59,216 nucleotides of DNA from Sphingobacterium faecale (GCF_016746095.1 NZ_JAERTY010000014.1:1-59216); one strand, 5' to 3'. Positions 33,819 through 42,784 are shown, counted from the stretch's first letter. Numbers and translations are program-made. The notes: a model not told the origin generated them from the letters alone.

Positions 33819-35777
33819 TTAAGTATCTATCTTGGCATACTTTGCATTTCTCTCGATAAACTCTCTTCGAGGAGCAACTTCATCCCCCATCAACATAGAA
33901 AATACACGATCAGACTCTGCTGCATTCTCTATCGTCACCTGGCGTAAAGTACGCTTTTCTGGATTCATTGTTGTTTCCCACAATTGTTCTGCATTCATCT
34001 CTCCGAGACCTTTATAACGCTGCACATGTACAGAATCCTCTTTACCGGTACCTTTCAAGCGCTGTATCGCTGCCAATCGTTGATCTTCGGTCCATGCATA
34101 CTCAGACTCCTTCCCTTTTTTCACCAAATACAACGGCGGAGTAGCGATATATATATACCCCTTCTCGATCAATTGGCGCATATATCGGAAATAGAAGGTC
34201 AAAATTAAAGTAGCAATGTGGCTACCATCGACATCCGCATCCGTCATAATGATAATTTTATGATAGCGCAGCTTTGCCGTATTCAAAGCCTTAGGGTCTT
34301 CTTCTGTGCCCACAGATACGCCTAAGGCGGTAAACATATTCTTGATCTCTTCGCTCTCGTAAATCTTGTGCTCCATAGCCTTTTCGACATTTAAGATTTT
34401 ACCGCGAAGTGGCATAATAGCTTGATAATTACGATCGCGTCCTTGTTTAGCTGTTCCACCTGCCGAGTCTCCCTCGACAAAGAAAATCTCACACAAAGCG
34501 GGGTCATTACTTGAGCAATCAGCTAGCTTTCCAGGAAGCCCAGATCCACTCATCACCGTCTTACGCTGAACAAGCTCACGTGCTTTACGCGCTGCCGCTC
34601 TAGCTTGAGCAGCTATGATTACTTTCTGAACGATAACCTTAGCTTCTCTTGGATTCTCTTCCAAATACATGCCTAAGATCTCCCCTACCGCAACATCTAC
34701 AGCCCCCATGACCTCGGTATTACCCAATTTCGTCTTTGTCTGCCCTTCAAACTGCGGCTCAGCGACCTTTACAGAGATAACAGCTGTCAGCCCCTCTCTA
34801 AAGTCATCTCCAGTCACCTCAACTTTCGAATTCTTTAACAAGCCCGACTCATCTGCATATTTTTTAAGCACTCTTGTCAATCCCCTACGAAATCCAGCAA
34901 CATGTGTTCCACCTTCTATCGTATTAATATTGTTGACATACGAGTGTACGTTTTCCGAATAGGTATCATTGTACTGAAATGCTAACTCTACAGGAATTCC
35001 TTGTTTAACTCCTTCTAGATAGATCGGATCAGGAATTAATGGGGAACGAGTGCCATCCAAAAACTTGACAAACTCCTGAAGACCTCCCTCCGATAAAAAT
35101 ACATTTTTCTTCTCTGTACCATCTTCATTCGTTTCACGCTCGTCGACCAAAGTAAGCGTAATACCTTTATTCAAAAAGGCAAGCTCACGTAAGCGATTTG
35201 CCAACGTATCATAGTTATAAACAATGGTCTGTGTAAAAATTTCTGGATCCGGTCTGAATGTCACGATAGTACCCGTAATATCTGAAGTACCTACTTCTTT
35301 GACATCGTACATCGGTTTACCTTTTTCATATTCTTGATTGAATACTTTTCCTTCGCGATGTACTTCTGCTTTCAGGTGTATGGACAAAGCATTCACACAG
35401 GACACCCCTACACCATGCAATCCTCCAGATACTTTATACGTATCTTTATCAAACTTACCACCGGCATGCAGCACGGTCATAACGAGCTCTAGCGCGGATT
35501 TATTTTCCTTCTTATTTATACCAGTCGGAATTCCTCTACCATTATCCCTTACAGAGATAGAGTTGTCCTTATGGATAGTTACATGGATATCATTACAGTA
35601 ACCTGCGACAGCTTCATCGATGGAGTTATCAACAACCTCGTAAACTAAATGGTGTAAACCCTTGGGGCCCGTGTCCCCAATATACATGGATGGACGTTTA
35701 CGTACCGCTTCCAACCCCTCTAATACCTGGATATTATCAGCCGAATACGTTGTCGGATTCTTTTTTTCTTCGCTCAT
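33819..35777 (-). CDS. gyrB: DNA gyrase subunit B
   Basis: GyrB is the ATPase subunit of gyrase and introduces negative supercoils with GyrA. This 652-residue protein has the GHKL ATP site (DNSIDEAVAG, VRDNGRGIP, GLHGVGVS), a transducer domain, and the TOPRIM domain with EGDSAGG, PLRGKILNVEKA and DADVDGSHI. Length fits GyrB without the large insertion of the E. coli protein; the TOPRIM sequence is GyrB-like rather than ParE-like. It is a single-gene unit with its own promoter and terminator. Confidence 0.95.
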   Translation of the reverse strand: MSEEKKNPTTYSADNIQVLEGLEAVRKRPSMYIGDTGPKGLHHLVYEVVDNSIDEAVAGYCNDIHVTIHKDNSISVRDNGRGIPTGINKKENKSALELVMTVLHAGGKFDKDTYKVSGGLHGVGVSCVNALSIHLKAEVHREGKVFNQEYEKGKPMYDVKEVGTSDITGTIVTFRPDPEIFTQTIVYNYDTLANRLRELAFLNKGITLTLVDERETNEDGTEKKNVFLSEGGLQEFVKFLDGTRSPLIPDPIYLEGVKQGIPVELAFQYNDTYSENVHSYVNNINTIEGGTHVAGFRRGLTRVLKKYADESGLLKNSKVEVTGDDFREGLTAVISVKVAEPQFEGQTKTKLGNTEVMGAVDVAVGEILGMYLEENPREAKVIVQKVIIAAQARAAARKARELVQRKTVMSGSGLPGKLADCSSNDPALCEIFFVEGDSAGGTAKQGRDRNYQAIMPLRGKILNVEKAMEHKIYESEEIKNMFTALGVSVGTEEDPKALNTAKLRYHKIIIMTDADVDGSHIATLILTFYFRYMRQLIEKGYIYIATPPLYLVKKGKESEYAWTEDQRLAAIQRLKGTGKEDSVHVQRYKGLGEMNAEQLWETTMNPEKRTLRQVTIENAAESDRVFSMLMGDEVAPRREFIERNAKYAKIDT

Positions 35778-35809
35778 GTAATATATTAATAACAGAAAAA
35801 ATTAACTCT

Positions 35810-35841
35810 CAAAGTTAATAAAAATTAGGTACTTAAGCAAG
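35810..35841 (-). promoter_or_regulatory. Promoter of gyrB
   Basis: On the minus strand CTTG (35841-35838), 20 bases, then TAACTTTG (35817-35810). The -7 matches TAnnTTTG and the spacing is normal. It lies 33 bp before the gyrB ATG. Confidence 0.7.
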
Positions 35842-35924
35842 TCGTTTTGGTAGCAAAAAAACGTCAAAAACACTTTTTTTATATACAAAAAAACGAAAAA
35901 GATGGATTTGTAATTTTTTTATAG

Positions 35925-35932
35925 TAGGTTTG
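35925..35932 (+). promoter_or_regulatory. Candidate -7 element for the Skp-like gene
   Basis: TAGGTTTG matches TAnnTTTG, about 115 bp before the ATG at 36049. No TTTG lies at the right distance upstream, so support is partial. Confidence 0.4.
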
Positions 35933-36048
35933 TTTCCTTAACAGTAAAGGTTAATTAAAAAAGTTTAGTATACAAGCTGGAGCGGTGTATAACAAGGCTT
36001 TTATGAGTGTTTAAATACAAGAATAGAAAGATCAAAATAGACAAAATA

Positions 36049-36672
36049 ATGAATAGAATTTTAACAAATTTATCAAAAGTTACCTTAGGCTTAATAGTAG
36101 CGGCATCGATTACGGCATGTAACCAAAATGCATCAAACACATCTTCGTCAAAAAGTGATAGCACCGCTTCAACTGCCGCAACGTCAAAAATTCAAGAGAA
36201 AATTGTCTATGTAAACTCCGATACACTATCAGAGAAATATGTTTACTTCAAAGATATCAAGTCTAAATTGGAGGCTAAAGTGAAGAAAGCACAGACAGAC
36301 CTGCAATCTAAAGGACAGGCTTTTCAAAGAGAAGTAGCAGAGTACCAACAAAAAGCAGCTACAATGAGTGCTTCTGATCGTCAAGCTACAGAGGAGAAGC
36401 TTGCACGTAAGCAAGATGAACTAGGAAGATTAGATCAAAACGCATCACAGTCCCTTGCACAAGATGAAGCAACAGAATTCAACGCTGTGTACAACACCAT
36501 AACAGAGTATTTGAAAAAACATGCCGAAGAAAAAGGATATCAGTTTGTATTAACTTACTCTAAAACAAATCCTGCTGTAATCTATGCAGATTCAAAATTG
36601 GATATTACTAAAGAAGTGGTTGAAGCGCTAAACAAAGAATACAGCGCTAAGAAACCTGCTGAAAAGAAATAG
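36049..36672 (+). CDS. OmpH/Skp-like periplasmic lipoprotein
   Basis: With the ATG at 36049 the protein has 207 residues and begins with a lipoprotein signal ending in SITAC, so Cys24 would be lipidated. The upstream in-frame start at 36007 would put a charged stretch before the signal and is less likely. The mature part is a long charged coiled coil (about residues 65-140), then a compact C-terminal part with VLTYSKTNPAVIYADSKLDIT, the typical end of the OmpH/Skp family in Bacteroidota. Skp is a periplasmic chaperone for outer-membrane proteins; a lipidated version would be anchored in a membrane. A strong terminator follows. Confidence 0.85.
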   Translation: MNRILTNLSKVTLGLIVAASITACNQNASNTSSSKSDSTASTAATSKIQEKIVYVNSDTLSEKYVYFKDIKSKLEAKVKKAQTDLQSKGQAFQREVAEYQQKAATMSASDRQATEEKLARKQDELGRLDQNASQSLAQDEATEFNAVYNTITEYLKKHAEEKGYQFVLTYSKTNPAVIYADSKLDITKEVVEALNKEYSAKKPAEKK

Positions 36673-36690
36673 GGAAAAGTCATCCAAAAA

Positions 36691-36729
36691 CAAAAGAGGG
36701 ATTCAAATTTGAATCCCTCTTTTGTTTTT
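36691..36729 (+). terminator. Terminator of the Skp-like gene
   Basis: A perfect palindrome of 34 bp (36691-36724; arms CAAAAGAGGGATTCAAA and its complement) is followed by TTTTT. It lies 19 bp after the stop. Confidence 0.9.
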
Positions 36730-36820
36730 AAACGAACGGTCGCTAGCATACGGGAATTCGTTCATTCTTGATAATATAAACCAATATGATTACTTTAATG
36801 CAAAATTAGAGCAATCCCCT

Positions 36821-37726
36821 ATGGTGACATATATCCTCCAGAATCCAGAAAGCAGTTTTGAATGGATCGACATATCCAATCCAAAAATAGAAGATTTTGC
36901 GGAGCTGAAGGAAAAATACAAACTCAACGATGCCTCTATTAAAGACTGTTTAGAAACAGGTCATCTTCCAAAAATTGAAGAATTTGAGAACTACCATTTC
37001 CTGATACTACGATCTATTCCGAATAAATTTGACGAAGAATCAGACTCTCTTGTAGAAGTCACCGATCGCATATCCCTATTTTACAATGAAAATGTCGTAA
37101 TCACCGTACATCGAAATCAAATCGACTTTCTCGAGCGTCTTAAAACAATCGAACGCACTCACAAACGACTACAATCCAGCAAAACATTAGTCAATGCATT
37201 AGTCTCGGATACCCTCAAAACATTTGAAGATCTAGTCTTAGGGAAAATGGCTATGCAGCTTGATGAATACGAAGAGATTGTTTTCCTGCATCACCGAAGA
37301 AAACCGTTTTTAAAGAAATTATATTATATCAAAAGACAGATTGATGTCACCCGTAGTGTGCTCACACTTTACAAAGATATTGTGGATTACTTCCACATGC
37401 CAGAATACAAAAACATCTATACACAGGATTTGAGGGATTTATTTTCAAGAACCAGCACACTCTTTCGCAATATCTCTGAAAACACCTCTCAATTATTGAA
37501 CATCTACTTCAATATCGAGTCCAACCATACCAACGAAATCATGCGGACGCTGACCATTATATCCGTATTCTTTATGCCTTTAACATTTATCGTGGGTGTC
37601 TATGGAATGAATTTCGAAAATATGCCTGAACTGGAATGGGAATACGGCTACGCTGGTATATTGATCATCATGGCCCTACTCTCGGTACTGATCTATTACT
37701 GGTTTAAACGAAAAAGATGGCTATAG
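36821..37726 (+). CDS. corA: CorA family divalent-metal transporter
   Basis: CorA proteins form pentameric Mg2+/Co2+ channels in the inner membrane. I chose the ATG at 36821 (301 residues); a TTG at 36722 gives a longer frame but begins inside the terminator of the previous gene. The cytosolic part has the usual alpha/beta then long-helix layout. Two membrane helices lie at the C-terminus, the first ending in VYGMNFENMPELEWEYG with the GMN selectivity motif, the second followed by the positive tail FKRKRWL. It converges on tsaB with only 1 bp between the stops. Confidence 0.92.
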   Translation: MVTYILQNPESSFEWIDISNPKIEDFAELKEKYKLNDASIKDCLETGHLPKIEEFENYHFLILRSIPNKFDEESDSLVEVTDRISLFYNENVVITVHRNQIDFLERLKTIERTHKRLQSSKTLVNALVSDTLKTFEDLVLGKMAMQLDEYEEIVFLHHRRKPFLKKLYYIKRQIDVTRSVLTLYKDIVDYFHMPEYKNIYTQDLRDLFSRTSTLFRNISENTSQLLNIYFNIESNHTNEIMRTLTIISVFFMPLTFIVGVYGMNFENMPELEWEYGYAGILIIMALLSVLIYYWFKRKRWL

Positions 37727-37727
37727 A

Positions 37728-38420
37728 TTAAATAAGCTTCTTAGACACCGTGGCCACAAACTCTTTAAGATAGAAGGGTTCAAAATAAATCAGGTCTTCA
37801 ACCTCCTTATTCTGAAATTTCCGGAATGCAATCGTGCTTAAATAAGCGGACGAGTGTTGATATTCTGTATCTATTTTCACTTGAGTATTACCTTCAAACA
37901 GTTCTTGGAACTTATTTGCCCCAGAACCGAAAAGCACTACATTTTTCGGAGCAAAAATATCAAATGTACCTGCATCAACAATAACGGCTTCCGTTTTTTG
38001 CAGGCAATTCTTTTGATTATCAAATACCGCCATATACACTTCCATCCTCCTGGCATCCAACATGGGAATATAAACAAGATTATCTTGGACCTCGCTCATC
38101 GTTATATACCCTTCGTACATACTTTCTAAAGTATTCACACCGATCAATGGGACATCCAATGCATAACACAATCCTTTTGCTGTAGACACGCCAATTCGAA
38201 GCCCAGTATAAGAACCAGGCCCCATACTCACAGCCACTGCAGAAAGATCAGTATAATCCAACGATACACTTTTCAACAATCTATCAATACAAACGGTAAG
38301 GCCCGAGGCATGCATATTCTTATCCTCTGCTGTAAGTTCGGCAATAAGCTTTCCGTCGTTACTGAGAGAGACCGAGCAAACTTCGGTCGCTGTGTCGATT
38401 TGCAATATATAGTTACGCAT
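37728..38420 (-). CDS. tsaB: tRNA threonylcarbamoyladenosine biosynthesis protein TsaB
   Basis: TsaB is the ASKHA-fold partner of TsaD in making the t6A37 modification of tRNAs that read ANN codons. This 230-residue protein has LQIDTATEVCSVSL at the start, then SMGPGSYTGLRIGVSTAKGL, the family signature. It lacks the metal ligands of TsaD, as expected. It lies 32 bp after yidD on the same strand and may be the last gene of the rpmH operon. Confidence 0.93.
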   Translation of the reverse strand: MRNYILQIDTATEVCSVSLSNDGKLIAELTAEDKNMHASGLTVCIDRLLKSVSLDYTDLSAVAVSMGPGSYTGLRIGVSTAKGLCYALDVPLIGVNTLESMYEGYITMSEVQDNLVYIPMLDARRMEVYMAVFDNQKNCLQKTEAVIVDAGTFDIFAPKNVVLFGSGANKFQELFEGNTQVKIDTEYQHSSAYLSTIAFRKFQNKEVEDLIYFEPFYLKEFVATVSKKLI

Positions 38421-38452
38421 AGAATGTGATACTTTCTGAAAACAGGTTAAAT

Positions 38453-38704
38453 TCAGGGTATAGGATCATGCCCATGCCCTCCCCAAGGGTTACAACGGGC
38501 AATACGCTTAATCGCTAGCCACCCCCCTTTAAACGGACCATACTTAAGAATAGCTTCCTTACCGTATTGGGAACAAGTTGGCGTATATCTACAGTTTGCT
38601 CCTAGCAATGGCGAAATAAAAAGCTGATAAAACCGTATGATCAACAAAAAGACCCCTTGCAAAATCTTTGCCGCAAATGAACCAATACTATTGATTATTC
38701 TCAT
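38453..38704 (-). CDS. yidD: Membrane protein insertion efficiency factor YidD
   Basis: This 83-residue protein has LIRFYQLFISPLLGANCRY, then PTCSQYGKEAI and RCNPWGGHGHDP, the full YidD signature. It is an amphipathic membrane-associated factor linked with the YidC insertase. It overlaps rnpA by 17 bp, as is common for this gene pair. Confidence 0.95.
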   Translation of the reverse strand: MRIINSIGSFAAKILQGVFLLIIRFYQLFISPLLGANCRYTPTCSQYGKEAILKYGPFKGGWLAIKRIARCNPWGGHGHDPIP

Positions 38705-39077
38705 TGATCAACTGTGCTAATGCCTTTTCCATTTTTGCCCACACTGTAGCAAAGGGCACTTCTTCCTTTCCCACGTACTGTATCGCAAGTAGCAAGCCCA
38801 AAGATTTAGACTCCATGAAAGGATAAAGTGCGATAGATTTTTGCTGTCGGTACGCCTCCCGAATCAAACGCTTAATACGATTACGATGAGGTGCCGCTTT
38901 AAATCTGCGCTTTGAAACAGAGATAACGACACTTACCGGAGATTTCACTTTTTCAAGTGACACCTCCATATACACCATACGAAAAGGGTATACAACAAAA
39001 GAAGAACCACTATGAAAGAGCTTATTCAGTAAGCTCTTATTACATAGTCGTTCTTCTTTTTTAAATGTTTTTTTCAT
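38688..39077 (-). CDS. rnpA: Ribonuclease P protein component
   Basis: RnpA binds RNase P RNA and helps it cut the 5' leader from pre-tRNA. This 129-residue basic protein has the RNR motif in HRNRIKRLIREAYR and the central-cleft residues in FVVYPFRMVY. It lies 57 bp after rpmH and overlaps yidD, the usual rpmH-rnpA-yidD order. Confidence 0.94.
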   Translation of the reverse strand: MKKTFKKEERLCNKSLLNKLFHSGSSFVVYPFRMVYMEVSLEKVKSPVSVVISVSKRRFKAAPHRNRIKRLIREAYRQQKSIALYPFMESKSLGLLLAIQYVGKEEVPFATVWAKMEKALAQLINENNQ

Positions 39078-39134
39078 ACGATGACAGAAAAGGCCGGAAC
39101 GGCACAGTTAAAGTCACCGGCGCTAAAAAAAGTA

Positions 39135-39293
39135 TTAGCCTTTGTGGCGATACTCGTCAGAAACACTAAGACGTTTTCTTCCTTTAGCTCTACGAGATGC
39201 TAATACTCTTCTACCATTAGCTGTACTCATACGCTCTCTAAAACCGTGTTTGTTTCTTCTTTTTCTTTGCGAAGGCTGAAATGTTCTTTTCAT
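39135..39293 (-). CDS. rpmH: 50S ribosomal protein L34
   Basis: Translation from the minus-strand ATG at 39293 gives a 52-residue, very basic protein. It starts MKRTFQPSQRKRRNKHGFR and continues with RMSTANGRRVLASRRAKGRK, the universal L34 sequence. It carries a Bacteroidota-type C-terminal extension (RLSVSDEYRHKG). L34 is part of the large ribosomal subunit. It is the first gene of rpmH-rnpA-yidD and has its own promoter 57 bp upstream. Confidence 0.97.
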   Translation of the reverse strand: MKRTFQPSQRKRRNKHGFRERMSTANGRRVLASRRAKGRKRLSVSDEYRHKG

Positions 39294-39349
39294 GACGCTT
39301 TATTATATTTTTTTAATATTCTTACCTGTAATTATCCTTAATAGGAATG

Positions 39350-39381
39350 CAAAAGTAGTGTATTATTTCTAAACTAACAAG
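39350..39381 (-). promoter_or_regulatory. Promoter of rpmH-rnpA-yidD
   Basis: On the minus strand CTTG (39381-39378), 20 bases, then TACTTTTG (39357-39350). The -7 is a perfect TAnnTTTG, 57 bp before the rpmH ATG. Confidence 0.7.
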
Positions 39382-39429
39382 GACTAAAATCAAAAAGTTT
39401 AGCACAGCACAACTCTTTATCAGGTTAGT

Positions 39430-39837
39430 CTATTTATTTTTCAATATATCTCTGATCTCAGAAAGCAGCGTCTCCTCTTTAGATGGTGCTGGTGGCGCAG
39501 CAGGAGTGGACTCCTCTTTCTTATTAAAAGAATTAATTCCCTTGATCACTAAAAAAATACAGAATGCTATAATCAAAAACTGGATAATCACATTTGCAAA
39601 ATTACCATATTTTATCGCAACTTCTTCAACACCGGCTACAGCATCAGCTTCCGTGATCACGTATTTTAGACTACTAAAATCTACACCTCCAGTAATATAG
39701 CCAATAGGAGGCATAATAACATCATCAACCAACGAAGACACGATTTTACCAAACGCACCACCGATGACAACACCGACGGCCAGATCTAACACGCTTCCGC
39801 GCATTGCGAACTCTTTAAACTCTTTTAAAAACCCCAT
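39430..39837 (-). CDS. mscL: Large-conductance mechanosensitive channel
   Basis: MscL opens under membrane tension and releases solutes on hypo-osmotic shock. This 135-residue protein starts with the amphipathic N-helix (MGFLKEFKEFAMRGSVLDL), then TM1 with AVGVVIGGAFGKIVSSLVDDVIMPP, a periplasmic loop, TM2 and a cytosolic C-terminal helix bundle preceded by a Pro/Ala-rich linker. Length and motifs are normal. It is a single gene; a possible -7 (TATTTTTG on the minus strand, 39897-39890) lies upstream. Confidence 0.96.
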   Translation of the reverse strand: MGFLKEFKEFAMRGSVLDLAVGVVIGGAFGKIVSSLVDDVIMPPIGYITGGVDFSSLKYVITEADAVAGVEEVAIKYGNFANVIIQFLIIAFCIFLVIKGINSFNKKEESTPAAPPAPSKEETLLSEIRDILKNK

Positions 39838-39942
39838 AATTTTCTATTTTTTTGTTTTCCAATATATGTACAATTATAATGATAATAATCAAAAATACGA
39901 CAATCTATGCAAGTTTTTTATTATTAATTAATCTTAACATGC

Positions 39943-40028
39943 TAAATATATAAATGATTATTTCGTATGTTTGCAAGAAGCGATCACCTATTCAAGCTCA
40001 CACTAAATAGTTGTTAAATATATAAATG
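39943..40028. repeat. 14-bp direct repeats upstream of the response regulator
   Basis: TAAATATATAAATG occurs at 39943-39956 and 40015-40028, 72 bp apart, on either side of a -7 element TATGTTTG (39966-39973). They could be sites for autoregulation. AT-rich sequence weakens the case. Confidence 0.45.
39966..39973 (+). promoter_or_regulatory. -7 element of the response regulator gene
   Basis: TATGTTTG matches TAnnTTTG. It implies a 5' UTR of about 60 bases before the ATG at 40042. No clear -33 TTTG is present. Confidence 0.5.
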
Positions 40029-40041
40029 TTCATCCTCCTTT

Positions 40042-40683
40042 ATGAAAAAGATACTCATCGCAGATGACCACAGCATAGTCAGATTAGGGGCTGCAGTAGT
40101 GATTAATGAGAAATTTAAAGATATTTCTATAACTAATGCAGTCACTATTAAAGAAGTCTATGATCATCTTAAATTTGAAAAATTCGACTTGTTACTTCTA
40201 GACATCAATATGCCAGGAGGCAATAACATCAAAGTTATTGGTGAAATACTAAATTTTCAACATGATTTAAAAATATTGGTATTTTCTTCTTATGATGAAA
40301 ACATCTATGCATTACGCTATATAGAGGCGGGAGCAGCGGGCTACCTCAATAAAAACACCGCTATGGAAGAACTTGCAAATGCTATTCAAAGCATACAAGA
40401 TCGCGGGAAATACATGTCCAATGAAGTAAAGGATCTATACGTACAAAAACTAACTAGCACTAAATCTTCTATGGACAGGGTAAACCCATTGAATAAACTA
40501 TCAAACAGGGAAATGGATGTTGCAAAACATCTTATAGAAGGTCATGGCATACTAGAAGTATCTAACCTTTTAAGCTTAAGCTCATCAACCGTAAGCACTT
40601 ATAAAAGCAGAATTTTCGATAAATTAGCAGTCAACAATATACCTGAACTAATCGAGCTCTTCAAGCTACATGCGAAAGATTAA
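40042..40683 (+). CDS. LuxR/NarL-type response regulator (orphan)
   Basis: This 213-residue protein has a receiver domain (residues 1-120) with Asp8/Asp9, the phosphoacceptor Asp54 in LLLLDINMPGG and a Lys in AAGYLNKNT. A LuxR-type helix-turn-helix follows (about 148-208; LSNREMDVAKHLIEGHG, LSLSSSTVSTYKSRIFDKL). No histidine kinase is coded nearby, so its partner and targets are unknown. It is bounded by a hairpin shared with the convergent histone H1-like gene. Confidence 0.9.
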   Translation: MKKILIADDHSIVRLGAAVVINEKFKDISITNAVTIKEVYDHLKFEKFDLLLLDINMPGGNNIKVIGEILNFQHDLKILVFSSYDENIYALRYIEAGAAGYLNKNTAMEELANAIQSIQDRGKYMSNEVKDLYVQKLTSTKSSMDRVNPLNKLSNREMDVAKHLIEGHGILEVSNLLSLSSSTVSTYKSRIFDKLAVNNIPELIELFKLHAKD

Positions 40684-40688
40684 TTTTT

Positions 40689-40734
40689 AATAGTGCTAGA
40701 AAAACACCGTCTCCTATTCTTTTCTAGCACTATT
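40689..40734. terminator. Bidirectional hairpin between convergent genes
   Basis: A 15-bp perfect stem (AATAGTGCTAGAAAA, 40690-40704, with its complement at 40720-40734) separates the response regulator from the histone H1-like gene. The plus strand lacks a T-run after it; the minus strand continues with TTAAAAATTA. Termination is likely but not classical. Confidence 0.7.
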
Positions 40735-40747
40735 AAGTAAGCTTCTT

Positions 40748-40933
40748 TTATTTCTTATTTTTCAACTCTTGTATTCCTAATCGCAATTCTTGAGAAAGAC
40801 CTCTTAAGTCTTGAAGACCTTTTCTTAATCGCGTCCCTGCAGCACCGTTCCCTTTCGTGTAAAACTTTTCAGCCTCTACCTCCAATCCATGTACTAAGGC
40901 TTTCAATTCCTGAAATTTGCCCATACTTGCCAT
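40748..40933 (-). CDS. Histone H1-like (Hc1) nucleoid protein
   Basis: This 61-residue protein (ATG at 40933; a second Met at position 4) is an almost wholly helical, charged protein with KFQELKALVHGLEVEAEKF and GNGAAGTRLRKGLQDL. It matches the short Hc1/histone H1 family that is frequent in Bacteroidota. The name comes from chlamydial Hc1. A role in DNA binding is assumed but not well established for these short forms, and the sequence has no lysine-rich tail beyond ELKNKK. Confidence 0.8.
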   Translation of the reverse strand: MASMGKFQELKALVHGLEVEAEKFYTKGNGAAGTRLRKGLQDLRGLSQELRLGIQELKNKK

Positions 40934-41012
40934 AATTTACTGATTTATATTGTTATAGATTTAGTTTAATTCCTAAATTAACATCTTTTCCAAAAAAAAC
41001 AAAACGTAACAT

Positions 41013-41049
41013 ACAAAAGGTCGGCTATCAAAGACAACCGACCTTTTGT
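41013..41049 (-). terminator. Terminator of the dcw cluster after ftsZ
   Basis: ACAAAAGGTCGG (41013-41024) pairs with CCGACCTTTTGT (41038-41049), a 12-bp stem. On the minus strand the T-rich end of the stem and a later TTTTGTTTTTTTTGG follow. It lies 26 bp after the ftsZ stop. Confidence 0.8.
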
Positions 41050-41074
41050 TATACAGCAATAGAAACTTTATCGA

Positions 41075-42784
41075 CTAATCTACATTATCATGTAAAAACG
41101 AATTATTGGAACGTATCTCCGTCATACCTTCATCAAAAGATAACGTAAAACGAGATACTTGTGAATCTGCAGAATGAGGCACATCATCCAACGTTTTTTG
41201 CTTTCTTTTATAAGCAGGCTCATTCTCTAGCTCAGCCAAACCATTAGATGACTTGAGTTTCATACTTAATTCCTTAAGTCTCAAAATACGTTCTTTCGTC
41301 TTCAACAATTGATCTTCGAAATTAACATCTTCCTCAACCTTAACAGAAGAATTACCAACCGTTACTGGAGATGCAGCAACAGAAGGGTTTACTATATTAT
41401 TTACCTGATTCGCAGCTTCTTCATCAACCTTCTCTTCATAAGCATCAAAAACCGTAGGCAGCTTAAATTCGAAAACAGAAGGAGAAGTCTTTAACTCAAA
41501 TCCATGATTTTCTTCCTTGTCCTCCACAAAGTCATCCTGTATATCCAATGTATGACGAACAATCTGAGGCTCAGCCTGCACAGAAGAATTAGAAAACCCT
41601 GTTGGTTTAGACGGCGTAGAAAACAAATCAGCTTGAGGTGTACCCACAGGAGCTTCAGCAGTGTTCGTAGGAACGATTTGCTTTATATAGCTATCCACTC
41701 TCGTGTCTGTAGATCGCTCTGCGAATTGATTCTGCGCAACTGGCTTAACAAAAGGAGCTGGAGCTTCTGGTGTAAGCGGCAATGCAACCTTTTCTTTCTC
41801 TTTTTCTTTAATCCGTTCTTCCGAAGTCTGGAAACCTGTGGCAATAATAGTCACAGACAGACCGTCTTCCAATGCCTCATCCACACAGTTACCCCAAATC
41901 AAATCAGCAGTCAGTCCAGCCTTTTCTTGAATAAAATCAGTAATAATTGCGACCTCGTCCATAGTCACCTCAGTTTTACCCGATGTAATATTCAACAAAA
42001 TATAACGAGCTCCCTCAATTTCATTATCCTTAAGTAACGGCGATGCTAATGCGCCTGTTACTGCTTTAAGCGCTCTATCGTCTCCGGATGCAACGTGATT
42101 CCCCATAATCGCCACACCACTATCGTTCATAACTGTGCGCACATCTTTAAAATCCACGTTGACATAACCAGGGATAGTTATAATCTCAGCAATACCTTTA
42201 GCAGCCGTAGTTAATATATCATCCGCTTTCGCGAATGCTGCAGTCATCGTCAAATTTCCAAAAATCTCACGTAGACGATCATTAGAAATTACAAGGTATG
42301 AATCCACATATTTACGAAGCTCGCTCAAACCTTCTTCCGCTTGCGAACGACGTTTCTTACCTTCGAATGTAAAAGGAGTAGTAATAATCGCGACTGTAAG
42401 GATTCCCATCTCTTTTGCAGCCTTCGCCAACACAGGGCTAGCTCCAGTTCCGGTTCCTCCACCCATTCCAGCCGTGATGAACAACATCTTTGTGTTAGCG
42501 CCCAACATCCGCTTGATATCGTCGATACTTTCGATAGCAGAGTTTTCACCCACATCAGGATCTGCACCAGCTCCCATACCTTCTGTAAGACTAGCTCCCA
42601 ATTGTACTTTGTTAGGAATTGGGCTCAACTCCAGCGCTTGCGCATCTGTGTTGCACACAATAAAATCTACACCACTAATCCCTTGCTTGTACATGTGATT
42701 GACAGCATTACCACCGCCACCACCTACACCTATAACCTTGATTATAGATGATTGCTCCTTTAACATTTCAAATTGTATCGACAT
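41075..42784 (-). CDS. ftsZ: Cell division protein FtsZ
   Basis: FtsZ is the tubulin-like GTPase that forms the division ring. Residues 1-320 hold the globular part with GVGGGGGNAVNHM, the GTP-binding AGMGGGTGTGASP and the T7 loop NVDFKDVRTVMNDSG. At 569 residues it is about 190 longer than the E. coli protein; the extra length is a low-complexity linker (about 325-520) rich in Pro, Val, Glu and Ser. The C-terminal end should bind FtsA. It is the last gene of the dcw cluster and is separated from ftsA by a 130-bp gap with hairpins. Confidence 0.96.
   Translation of the reverse strand: MSIQFEMLKEQSSIIKVIGVGGGGGNAVNHMYKQGISGVDFIVCNTDAQALELSPIPNKVQLGASLTEGMGAGADPDVGENSAIESIDDIKRMLGANTKMLFITAGMGGGTGTGASPVLAKAAKEMGILTVAIITTPFTFEGKKRRSQAEEGLSELRKYVDSYLVISNDRLREIFGNLTMTAAFAKADDILTTAAKGIAEIITIPGYVNVDFKDVRTVMNDSGVAIMGNHVASGDDRALKAVTGALASPLLKDNEIEGARYILLNITSGKTEVTMDEVAIITDFIQEKAGLTADLIWGNCVDEALEDGLSVTIIATGFQTSEERIKEKEKEKVALPLTPEAPAPFVKPVAQNQFAERSTDTRVDSYIKQIVPTNTAEAPVGTPQADLFSTPSKPTGFSNSSVQAEPQIVRHTLDIQDDFVEDKEENHGFELKTSPSVFEFKLPTVFDAYEEKVDEEAANQVNNIVNPSVAASPVTVGNSSVKVEEDVNFEDQLLKTKERILRLKELSMKLKSSNGLAELENEPAYKRKQKTLDDVPHSADSQVSRFTLSFDEGMTEIRSNNSFLHDNVD

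Noticed and set aside
36722..36820. Upstream TTG extension of CorA
   Set aside because: The start would lie inside the terminator hairpin region of the preceding gene.
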